Assembly: GCF_000725885.1 (NCBI RefSeq)
Contig: NZ_JODR01000009.1
Span: 310,001-374,000, forward strand
DNA length: 64,000 bases
Source: Streptomyces albus subsp. albus
GTDB taxonomy: Bacteria; Actinomycetota; Actinomycetes; Streptomycetales; Streptomycetaceae
Direction of reading: 5' to 3'
In this document: in pieces, positions 48,401 to 60,400 of the stretch
Numbering within the stretch: position 1 is the stretch's first letter
Layout of the letters: each line of letters starts with the position of its first letter
The notes under the pieces: model-generated
Database searches by the model: none
What the model was told of the DNA's origin: nothing
The model's input: the letters and a program-made list of their open reading frames with translations, nothing else
Made by a program: the position numbers and the translations under genes

Positions 48401-51400
48401 CCGTGTGGGGTGGGCCGGCTGGACGGTCACCAGCCCCGGCGCCTGCGGGTTGCGGAGGTCGGCGGTGATGCCGGCCCAGTCCGGGTACGCCAGGGTGGGC
48501 TGGCCGTTCCTCGCCGAGAACGGCCTCAGCACCTCCTCCTTGTAGTGGGCCAGTCCGGGCACCACGAAGATCGCCGGGTCGTTGAGATCCGTCCGCTCCC
48601 GCAACGGGTCGCGGTCCGCCAGCACCATCAACTCGTCCAGCGGCACCGACAGCGTCACGCTCTGCCCGGTGTTCCCGGGCAGGGTGATCTCTATGGTGCC
48701 GTCCTGCGGGGCGTTCGGCGCGTAGAGCACGTACGGGTTGCCGAGGCCGAACTCCGACCACGGCGCGTCCGCCGTCACGGGGCCGTTCGCCGTTATCGAC
48801 TGGGCACGGGTCAGGTCAACCGGACGCAGCGCCACCCCGGAGAGGTTGCGGCCGACGCCGGGGCCCGTGGTGGGCAGGGCGCTCTCCGGCGCGTAGGCAC
48901 CCAGTTCCCTCAGGTGCATCACGGCCAGCTCGGTGGGGTCGGAGATGTCCCAACCCAACGCCTGGGCCTTGGTCACCGTCTCCGTCAGGTGGTGCTCCCA
49001 GTGTTGCGACCAGTAGTCGCCCCAGAAACTCTCGTCCTGCGGCAGGTGCAGCACCTTCGTCGCGATCCGCTTCGCCGTCCCCGTGCTCTGCCAGGTGCGG
49101 ACGGCCCGGCGCGCGGCGACGTTCGCCCACATGGCGCGGCCGACGTCGGCCGTGGTCACCGGCTCGTCGGCGGGCAGGAGCAGAACGGTGCGCACTCCCC
49201 GCTCGTCGAACGCCGACGTCCCGCCCGAGGTCGTGGGCAGGAACCGCTCCACGGCACCACGCAGCGCGGGGTCGTTCGCGTGGTCCACCAGTCCGGTGCC
49301 GCCGTCCGAACGCACACGTCGGTGCGCGGCGTCCAGGACCGCCAGGTAGTGCGTCCTGCTGCCCGCGCCGTGCGGGTCGCCGTACTTGCGGGCCAGGGTG
49401 GTCCAAAGGTCCAGCTGGAAGTCGGTGAACCCGCCCAGTTGCGGGTCCCTGACACGCAGGTTCTCCAACGCGCCGATGCCGGGCACCAGCCGGTCCCACC
49501 ACAGCTTGGGGTCGTCCTCCGCGTGCAGACCGAACACCTTGCGCAGGGCGAGCCACAGGACCTGCGCGGTCTCCAGGCGGTGGCGCCCGGTCAGCCGGGC
49601 GCGGTCGGCGAAGGAGGTGAGCTGGCGCTCCTTCGGGTAGGGGCGGCTGTCCACGCGCCGGCCGAGGTTGCCCCGCGCGTCGGAAGTGAGCAGGAGCTGC
49701 CGCTCCGCCGGCCTGCCGTCCTTCTCGGCCAGGTCCGACCCGGTCGGACGGTCGTAGCCGGAGAACATGTGTCCCGACCGGGTGGAGCCCTCCTGGGCGA
49801 GGGAGGGCAGCCGCAGCTCGTCGTGGGCCCTCGGAGTCGGTGCGTGCAGCTTGGGTACGGCCAGCAGGGGCTCGGGCCACGGCACGACACCCCAGCACGC
49901 GTCCAGGTGGATCGAGAAGTTCTTCGGCACCCCGGAGGCCCTGGCCACGTCGGCCAGCAACTGCCCGCCCTGGTCGGCGGGGAGCAGTTCCTGCCCACCG
50001 TTCCTCAGCCCGACGAGGAACCCACCGGGAGTGGCGTGTCCGGCCATGAACACGGTCCGGGAGAGGTCCGGGCTCTCCACCGGCGCCGCCGGCTGGGTGA
50101 GCGTCTCACCCCGGTACCCGGCCCAAGCGCCCTTGGTGAACCCGCCGCGGGGGATCTCGTGGTGGAGCGAGAGCGCGGAGCGCTGCGTCATCTCCGACTC
50201 CCAGGTGCGCACCGGGTCTCCGGCCCAGGGGAAGAGTGTCCCGTGGATCTTTCCCTGCGGGTGCGGAACCGGCCGCAGCACCAGGTCGCTGGTGCGGAAC
50301 GTCCGGCCGCTGACCGGAGTCCACACCCGTTCCGGCAACGTCAGCTCGGTGCCGGTCCAGCTGTAGTAGACCCAGCCTCCGTACGGCGCTTCCGGGTCGT
50401 CGTCCACGTTCGCGAGATAGGTCATCCCGTCCTTGCGCGCGAACGCCGACTTGCCGGTCACCGTGAACACCTGGTTGCCGCGCAGTTCGTTGCCGACGGC
50501 CCGCTGGGCGGCCGTGCCCTGCGCCGACAGGTCGTCCGTGACGAGCACCACCGGGGTGTCCGGCCCCATCGCTTTCAGCAGGCGGTCCTTCTTCAGGACC
50601 TTGCCGACCTTCGACCAGGTGACCCGCTTCCCGCCGATGTACGCCCCGTCCTCATCGCCATCGACCACCATGAAGTAGGCGTGCCTGCCCCAAGGGGCGT
50701 CCTGCTCCTTCCCGAGATGCGGGCGCTCACCGTGCCGCTGGCGCAGGAGCCGGATCTTGTCGGTCCGCAGGTCCGAGACCCGGACGTCGGTGAGGTTCCG
50801 CCCGACGGGGCCCCGGTGCAGTGCGCCGTCGTCACCCAGCAGCAGGCCGTCGAACAGGGTGTCGTCGGACAGCACCGCCTCGGTGACCGACCAGTCATCA
50901 CCCGTGCGGGACGCCTCCGCGCGGCCACCGGAGGAGTGGGAGTGCCGGTGCGAGGTCGAGTGGCGCGGCATCCGCGTGACCCGCCCCTGGGCGTTCTCCG
51001 ACTCCCTGGCCTCCGCCTCCAGGTCGGGGCCGAGGTCCTCGTCCTCGGAGAACTCCTCGACGGGCCGCTTGCCCGGCGCCGATGCGCTGCCGAGGTCGCT
51101 CGCCGGGCCGCTGCCGTCGCCGTCCCGCGCGGCCCGGGCCCTCGACAGCTCCTCCTCGGTGACCGGCTCCACGAAGACAGCGCGCGGCTCGGCCCCGAAG
51201 AACGTCTCCGGCTGCGCCTGCGGCGCTTCCACCGTGGTGGGCGCCTGCGTCGTGTCCGTGGGGGCGTGGAAGGCCGGGGCGCTCACCGTCGCCTGTCCGG
51301 GGGTTCCGACGGGCTCCGCGGTCAGTTCGGCCTCGCGTGGCACAGGGGCGGACGCTGTCGCGATCACCTCCCGCATGGGGACCGCCGCCGCCCACGCCGC

Positions 51401-54400
51401 GTCACCGGCGTCGCCGGACTCCAGGCGCAGCAGCGTGATCTCGATGATCTCGGTGTTTTCGGTGTTCTTGGTGTTCGTGCTGCCGGACTCCGGGCCCGCC
51501 GTCCAGACGCCACCGTTGGGCAGCACCACCGTCGTCCGGAGCCCGAGCACGGGTGCGACCGCTGCGAGCAGGCCCCAGTCGGAGGCCCGCTGCGGCGCAC
51601 CGGACGCCTCCTGGCCGGCGACGGCGCCGTCGCCGGACCGCAGTGACGCGGCGAAGGCGGAGCGGTGCTCGTCGGTGTGCTCGCCGATGAGCGGCCTGTT
51701 GTCCTCGCCGGGCGCGGACAGGCGGTCGATCCACGGCCAGAACCGGCGGCCCATGGGCGGGTGGCGCAGGTCCGCCTCCAGCGCGCCCGCCACCAGGCCG
51801 GGCAGTTCGTCCACACCGGCGGGCCACGGGTGTCCGGCCAACTGGGCCGACCTCTCCGCGGCCACCTTGCTCACCGCGTACACCGCGTTCACCAGGTCAC
51901 CGGCGGCGTCAGACCCGGGCAGTACGACCTCCGTCCGGCTGCTGAGCATCGCGGCCTGCGACGCGGTCAGGGCCGGCCGGCCGGACTGCCCGGTCTCCTG
52001 TGCCTGCGCCGCCCCGGGCTGCCCGGCTTCCTGCGCCTGTGCCCCGGCCACCGCGTCGGAGCCCGCTGCCTGCCCGGAGGTGGACACACGTGTCCCCTCG
52101 GCCGGGGGCAGGGAGTCCCGGGCGGCGGACGCGGTGCCCTGGGTGCCCCTGTCGGCGCCGGCAGGCACGCTCTCGGTGCGGCTCGTCCCGACGGACGGGC
52201 CGGCATGTGCGGTCTCGGACGCGGTGGTCGGCACTGAGCGGGTGGGGGCGGCATGAGCCGTCTGACCGGCACCCTCCGTGACGTACTCCGCAGTCGCCCC
52301 CGCAGCACTCTCCGCGACCGGCTCCGCGGCGGACTCCGCGCCACCCTCCACGGCCGACTCCGCGACCGAACCCGCGGCCGACTCCGCGACCGCATCGGTG
52401 CCGAAGACCGAGTCCACCAGGGAGGCGAACACGGTGGTCTGCGCGTCGCCGTCCGGGTCGGTCACCGTGAGGCGGGGCGGCAGGACGGGGCGGCGCGGCA
52501 GGCCGAGTTCCTGCACCAGGCGGCGCGGCAGCAGCGCCTTGTAGGTGTCGCCGTCCAGCAGCACGTGCACCGACGGCAGGTCGCCCGGCACCTCGTCCTC
52601 GGTCACCGCGCCGGTGACGCCGGGGTGGAAGACGAACACGCCCTGGTCGGGCACGACCACGTGCACCGACACGTTGTGCCGGTGGGCGAACAGCTGCGGT
52701 GCGAGGTCCATGGCGGAGTTGTCGTAGCCGGCCGTCGGCACGTCCAGGGCCCCGGTCTTCACCTCGGTGCCGCCCGGCCGTTCCAGCTGGCGTGCCAGCA
52801 GCTCCGCGCGCTGCTCGGGCGTCGTCGGCACGTTGAAGTGCACCACGCCCTCTTCGTCGAACTCCTTCTGGTGCGCGTCCTTGCCCGAGGTGTCGAGCAC
52901 GCCGAGTCCGGCGGCGGCGAGATCGTCCGGTGTGAAGACGTCGTCCGGCTCGCGCTCGGCCCAGTCCGCGACCAGCTCGGGGTTCGTCCGCACCCAGTGG
53001 GCCAGGTCGGCGCGGACCTGCGCGGCCCGCTGCGCGGAGGTGACGCCCTCGTACGGGTTCTGCGCCAGTCCGGCGTGGTCCAGCGCGGCCAGCCCCGCGT
53101 CCAGGGACAGCGGCAGGCCCTCGCCCTTGGTGGCCTCCGGGGTGCGCACGCTGTGCGGGTCGAAGACGTCGTAGACCGTTCCGTCCGGGCCGGTGTAGCG
53201 GGTCACCGCGTCCTCGCCGGGCTCCCGTACCGGCTCGAAGCGCACCAGCGCGTCCAGGGCCTCCTTCCACCGGAGCGCTTCCCGCTCGGCGTCCGACAGG
53301 TCCCGGGTCGCCCTCGTCGCGGGCAGCGCCGACGGCTGCGGGAACCGCTGCGGGTCGGTGGCGAAGTCCAGTACCGCCTGCTTCACCTTCGCCCGGTGCA
53401 GCTGGTTCTCCAGCCGCTTCACCTCGTCCCGGTGCTCCTCCTCGGTGGCGACACCGTGCGCGCCACCGGCCGCCGTCGAGACGCCCCGCCAGGCCGTGTC
53501 CCTCAGCATCCGGAGGTCGGCCACCTCGCCGGGGCTCGTGTCCAGCAGACCACCTGTGGACAGGTGGGCGCGGACCTCCTGCGCCAGCGCCCGGCGGGTC
53601 TCTGCCTCGGCCTGCCCGCGGACGTCGTCCTCGCCGCCGGTGCTGCGCACCTCCCGGTCCAGCCGGGCCAGCTCCTCGTCGAGGGCCTGACGCATGTTCT
53701 CGGCGGTACGTACCGCGTCGCCCAACGCGCGCTGAAGGTAAGCCAACTCGCCACCGCGTACCGTGACCAGGTCCGCGTCCCCCGCGTTCCGCGCCGCGTT
53801 CAGCTCGGCCCGCTTGTTCCGGATCAGCCCTCGCAGCGCGTCCGCCTTCAGCCGCTCCCGCACCTCCAGGTGCTGCGGCGGCACCTGCTGGCCGGCCCAC
53901 CAGTCGCCGGGCGAGTCGGCCATCGCGATCAGATCCCGGATCTCCCGGCTCCGGTGGACGGGCACCTCCGGCGGCGCCTCGTGGGGCGACGGCGCCGCCA
54001 CGTCGCCCTCCACCGGGGCGAGGGGATGCTGGGCGGCCTTCAGCTCCTCGTCCCGCTCGTTCGGCTTCCACTCGGCCGGCGGCCGGCCGGTGCGGGTCGC
54101 CGGGTCCTGCTGGTACCACTCCGTCAGCTTGTGCGCCGACCACTTCGCCTTGGCGTGATCGGCTCCCAGCCGCTCGTAGGCGTCCCGCAGCCCGGCCCGC
54201 TCCACCAGCTGTTCGCCCAGCCGCCGGGTGACGCCCTCGTACCGCTCGTGCAGCGACTGAGCGGACACCTCGGCCCGCTGCGGCCCGCCCAGCAGGTCGT
54301 ACAGCTCCTCGTAGATCCGCTCCACGCGGATGTCGGCCGCTTCCCTCTGCACCGAGTTCTCGCGGATCTTGTCGTGGAGCGTGTCGACGTGCTCCCAGGC

Positions 54401-57400
54401 GGTGGCGACCACCTTGGGGTAGGTGCTGTCGTCGATCAGCCCGTACTCCCGCGCCAGCCGCTCCGGCACCATCGCGTACAGCGGTTCGTCGTCGACGAAC
54501 GACGACGCGAAGGCCTCGGCCCCCTCGTGCCCGGTGTGCATCCGCCCACGGACGCCCCGGTGCAACAAGCTCGTGAACTGCTTCACCGAGTTCTTGCCGA
54601 CCGCCCCCCTCACCTCCTGCACCGGGGAGGGCAGTTCGACCAGCAGCTGCGGCTCGTTGGCCTGGACTCCCCGCACCTGGTAGACGGACTTGCCCACGTG
54701 CTGGTTGGCCCCGCTGTCACCGACGCCGAGCACCGGCACGTTGTCGCTGGGGAAGCTGTTGCCGGTCGTGGTGCCCGCGTTGAAGGCGGGGTGCCCACTG
54801 AGCGACAGCGCCGCCTCCATACCGGAGGCGCCCTGTTCGAACTGGTGGCTGTCCGCCACGTGACCGTCGGTGTACTGCGCGAAGGTGCGCGTGGCGCCGA
54901 TCACCTTCAGGCCGGCTCCCTCGGGGAACTGCCAGTGCACCACCACGTCCGCGTACGCGGCTCCCACGGCACCGCCGTCGTGGATCCTCGGCAGCTGGTA
55001 GCCATCCTGGCTCAGGGCGGCCCGCCCCTCCAGCCGCAGCGCGCGGGAGCCGAGCAGCCGGCTCAGCTCGGTCTGGGCCTGGGTGCCAGGGCGCGTCAGG
55101 GACGTGTGGTCCCGGCCGTGCAGCAGCGGGTTCCGGGCCGCCCGGTCGCGCACGTCGCGCCACCACTTCGGGGTGATCCGCAGGCCGGTTCCGCCGCCGG
55201 ACACACGTGTCCCCGACGCCCCGGTCCCGGTCCGGGCCTCGGGCGCGGGCTCCGCCGTGACGGTGGTGACGATGTAGGCGTCGGAGGTGCCGGCGAAGAT
55301 GAGGCCGGCCGGGTTCCGGGAGAGGCCCGGCGCGGACGCGTCCCTCCCGGACTCCTCCGCCTCCCGGATCTCTTCCACGGACAATCCCGTGGTCACGGTG
55401 ATGGCGTGTGCGGGGCCGGGATCTGCCACGAGGGTGGTGAGGGCCCCCGTCGCGGGGTCGCGGACGAGGTCACCGAGCGGGATTGCCTCCGCGTTGCGGA
55501 AGGTCGCCGGGACGAAGGACGCCGAGGATGCCGAGGACGCGTCGTCGGCGGTGGCGTCAGCGGGACGCGTCGTGACCGCGTCGCCGCCCTGGGCCGGCGG
55601 CTGCTCGCGGTACCAGTTGAACGCGCGGTCCAGCACGGCCTCGGTGTGCTTCTCCCGCTGGAGACCGCCCGGGCCGTTGAGCAGGGTGACCTGCTTGTCC
55701 TGGAGCAGCCGCACCAGCGGGTCGTCCTGGGGCGCGGCCCTCCGCTCGCCGGGGCGGACCGGGACGACGACGGGCTCCTCCTCCGCCCGCCTCCGCACCG
55801 TCACCCCGGTGCTGTCCGGCCGGGCGGTCTCCGTGACGTCGGCTCCAGGGCCGGTGGCGACCCCCGAGCCGACGGTGTCGGCGGCGGCGTCCGGATCTAT
55901 GACGGGCAGCACCAGCAGGTCCGGGTACAGCTCGCTGAGCTGGCCGGCGGACTCCCTCACCCTGATCTGGGTGCCGTCGTCCCGGGTGTAGATCAGCTCC
56001 AGCTCGATCGGTACGTCGAACTCCCAGTCGCCCGGCATGCCCAGGGCCGGATTGCGGGTCACCTCGTGGGTCGAGGTGATGCTCTGCGCGTTGGGCGTGG
56101 CCGCCGCCACACCGGGGGAGACCAGGATGTTGTGACCCTGGGCGTCGCCCGAGGCGTCGTTCTTCTCGGTGCCGACGACCCCGATGAGGGGCATCGTCAG
56201 CTTCTTCGTCCGGGTGATGCCCCGGGTCCCCGACTCCTTCTCGGAGAGGACCAGTTCCTGTTCCACGTCGACGTTGTGGTGGGCGCCCCGGTACCGCGGC
56301 TCAGCCCGGTGGAGGCGCACCCGCACGGTGCCGCTGAGCGACCCGAGGTTGAGGTGCCGGTCGATGAACTGGTTGTGGTAGTGCCGGGACGCCAGCCCCT
56401 CCGGTGCGCTGAGCTGGTCGTGCAGGCTCCTGATGACGTGCGGGTCGCGCAGCAGAAAGGCGAACTGGTCCCGCAGCCCGCCCAGGTCGCGGATGCCGCT
56501 GGCAGGCAGCACCTTGGCCAGCTTCCTGGACGTGAGGGCCCGCTGGAAGGCGGCCAGCACCTCGCGGGCGTCGAGTGCCCCCTCGACCGTCGCCAGGATC
56601 GGCGTCGGCAGCAGTGGCCGGACGGCCGGCAGCGGTTTCGGCCTGTCCAGGCCGTTGCTGGCCAGTCCCAGGGCCGTGGCCGACGTGAGGTCTCGCAGGG
56701 CCGTCGTCTTCGACTGGACGAGGACGCCGCCGACCGCCTCGTGCTCCTTGGCGAACGGCTTGTTGGACTTGACCCTGACGGTGACGACATAGGTGGTGCT
56801 GTCGTGCTGGGTGAGCGCCTGCCGTCCGCCCCGGGTCTGGCCGACCTGGAAGGTGAAGGAGAGCCCCTCCGACGCCCCCCGGCTCTGCACCCGCTGCCAC
56901 GGCGTCCAGGCGGGGCCCGTGATGATCGTTGCCGGCAGCGCGTCCGGCGTGCTCCCGTTGACGCCGCCCCAGCCGGACAGCCGGAGAGAGGCCTCCCAGC
57001 CGCGCTTGCCGCTGACGCCGCTGCCCACGGAGATGCTGCCCCCGTAGCCGGCCTCACCGTGCAGACCGCGGTCCACGATGTGCCGGACGTGGTGCCCCTG
57101 CTGGAGAGCGGCGATGTCCACCTCGGCCTCGCCGCCGAAGAACCGTCCCGTGACCTTGATCCGCATCGCGGACCACTGTCCGGCGGTCATGGTGGCCAGG
57201 TGCGACTCCAACTGCCCCGCATGGAGTGACAGGTCGATGGTCTGCCGCTCCGTGGTACCGGTCGCCGAGAACGTCCACTGGGTCTCCTTCGGCGAGATGG
57301 CCGCCAGCAGGCTCGCGATGAGGTCCGCCAGCGGCTTCATGTGCCCGACCCGCAGCGGGACGTGGTGGAAGTGCTCCTCCGGCCGGGACGGGCGCTGGGC

Positions 57401-60400
57401 GAGCGCGTCCCGCAGCGCCCGCGCCTGCACCTCGGGAAGCACCCGGGAGGGGGGCGCCGGCGGCGCGCTGTGCTGGGCCCGCTCCTGGCCCTGGCCGACG
57501 GGTGCCGCGTCGGGCAGCGACTGCTTGCGGACGCTGCGCAGGCTGTGCGGCATCACCGCGTCCGGGACGCGGACCACCGCTCCGACCCGCATCCGCAGCG
57601 CCCCGTCCCGCCGGGTGCCGAGCTGGACGGGCACGACCTCGGGCTGTGCGTCGGGGGCCGCGCTCCGCGGCTCGACGTCCTGCCACTGCCCGTCGGCGAG
57701 CGGCACGTCCGTGGGCCCCTTGCGCAGCGCGTCCCCGGTGACCCAGCGCACCGGAGTACGCGGCAGGCGGTGTTCCTCCGCCCTCACCTCCAGGACGAAC
57801 CTCGTGCCGAAGACGTGCACGCCCGAGTCCGAGACCGTCCCGCCGTCGAACGTGGCGCCGAGCCCCGCCTCGCCCCGGCGCGACGAGGACGAGGAATAGC
57901 TCACCCCGCCGCCGGGCATGAACCGGCCCCCGTCGAACCTCGGCCCGCCGTCGGCGCCCCCGGTCACGCTCCAGCTCTGGCCGGTGCTGGAGGAATTACC
58001 CGTCTCGGAGCCGCCGCGGTAGGCCCCGCGGGTGTTCACGCGTTCGGTGCCCTTCCACTTGAAGTCCTCCCAGCTGGTGCCGCCGATCTTGAGGACGAGC
58101 GTGCGCTGGGACAGCGTGCCGGGGCGCCGCAGCTCGACGACGTAGGTGGCGTTCTCCTCGTCGAACGTCGTGCGCATCCGCGTGTTCAACGACGACGGCG
58201 AGAACCCGAAGTCCCCCAACTGGTTGTTGCGGAGCGCGTTGATCGCCTTCCGGTGCATGGTGTCGTACCGGGGCATGACCGGCCGCCGGCCCGGCACCGG
58301 CCGGTGGCGCACGGCGGCCCACCCCGCCCGCCGGGCGTCACCCATCCGCACCTTCGCCTTCCTGAGCGGCGGCGAGAGCGTGTGCTTGGCGCGGTTCACG
58401 CCGCGCCGGAACCCGGACGGGTCCGGGGCGACGTAACCCCGGAGGCCGGGGTCGGCGTGCAGCACGTCGAAGATGATCCGCTTCAGCTCCGCGGGCACGG
58501 TCAGAGCGGGCTCATCGCCCACGGGAGAGGGGCCCTCCTCCGCCGGGCGGGCGAGCGGCGAGCGCGGCACCTGGAGCCGTTCCGACACGGGGGGAGCGGA
58601 GCTTCCCCGGCGCCGGTCGCGGAGCTGGAGCGGAAGCTCCCGCGGGCGCTCCGACGCCCCGGTCACCGTCCCGGCCCGCGGCCTGCGACCACGCGGGACG
58701 CCGAGCTGCGCCTCGGACCCCGCGGCGTCCGAGGACCCGACCAGCCCTTGGTCGCCCACCTCGTGCTGCGCCGACCTGGTACGGCGGTGCAGCGGGGAGG
58801 ACCACCGCGTGCCGTCGCTCACCGGCGTACTCGTGCCGCTCCGCGAGGAGTTGGCCCGCGTCCTGGGCGACAGGCCCAGCAGGGGAGAGCGAGGCTGCCG
58901 GGGCTGCGTCCGCGGCTCGTCGAGCAGCTCGGCGCGGCTCACCAGCATCTCGACGCCGTAGTACATCAGCGCCATCGGGTGGCGTCCGCGCAGCTCGGGC
59001 GGCAGCTCGGGCACGTGCAGCGGCTCGCCGTCCGCGCCCTTGACCTTCCGCTCGGGGTCCCAGCCGCCCAGCTTCCGCGCCTCGCTCCGGGTGGTCTGGA
59101 GCCGGACGTCACCGTGGAAGGACGCCGCCAGGTTCTTGGGGGCGGTGCCCTTCTCCTCCAGATGCGGCGGCAGGTCGTAACCGGCCAACTCGTGCGGCGC
59201 GCGGACCCTCAGGTGCAGCTCGACCGGCCCCTGGTAGAGGCCCTTGGTGCCCTGGTCCTCCCGTCCCGTGTACACGCCGCCGCTGTGCGAGATCGTGTTG
59301 GCGTCGCTCCTGCTCGTGCCGAGCGTGAGGCCGCCGCTGGCCATCGCCCGGAAGAGCGGCACGTTGGCCCCTATGCCTCCGCCGATCGTGACCGAGAGGC
59401 TCTTGTTCAACGCTCGCTCGTAGGAGACGGCGGGCGTGTACTCCTTCTCGTTCCGCAGCGTGGAGTCGTAGACCGGGCGTTCGAGAGACGCTTTCTTCCC
59501 CGTCGCCGGCCGCACCCACCATTCCACGTAGCCGGCAACCCTGCCCTTGTTCGTCTGGATCGGAACCGTGGTGACCGGGCTCTGGTTGGCCTGGAACATC
59601 TCCTCGCTGAGCCGGGACTCCTGGAAGCTCTTGAGCACCTGGTCGACGCCGATGTCCTCCAGGACGAGGCCGTTGAACGTGCGCAGGGTCCCCACCAGCC
59701 ACTGCAGCATCGCCGGGGCGACGGTGAGCTGGCCCGTGGCCTGGTCCGGCAGCTTCCCGTCGGCGAACTCGATGGTGCGGGGCAGACCCTGGGGCTTGGC
59801 CGGCACCTTCTTGGTCATGCCGTCCGGCACCACCCACTCGAAGCCGTCGCGGACCACGAACCGCAGGACGTGCGGCGTCTGCTCCCCCGCGGCCGGCGAC
59901 GGCACCAGCGCACCGTCAGCGAAGCGCTGGTCGTACAGCTCGACGTCGTACAGCGCCTTGTTGATGTATGCCTTGCCGCCCTCGCGGTCCCGCACCTGGC
60001 GGGTCTCCTGGGCGGCCTGCTGGAAGGTGCTCTTGTGCTGCTCCCGGTTGTGGGAGAAGTTGACATCGAAGCGGAAAAAACCACTGGGATCGCCCATCGG
60101 CGGCCAGAAGCCACCGCCGAGGGCGACGGCGCCCGGGGAGTCCTTCTGGACCGCGCGGACGCTCTTGTCGTGGGCGCGCTGCCGCTGGTGCACCTTGGGG
60201 CCGGCCATGGCCACGGTGTCCTCGGCGCTTCCGGTGCCCTGGGTGCCCTGGGCGACCTTGGGGCCCTCGTAGACCGCGTAGTCGCCGAAGTTGCGCATCC
60301 GGATCTTGGCCAGCCGCCAGACGCCGTCCGCGCCCCGGAACGTGACCGTCTTCCCGTCGCCCGCCCGGCCAGGTTCGGTCGCGTGCTGCCTCTCGCCCGG

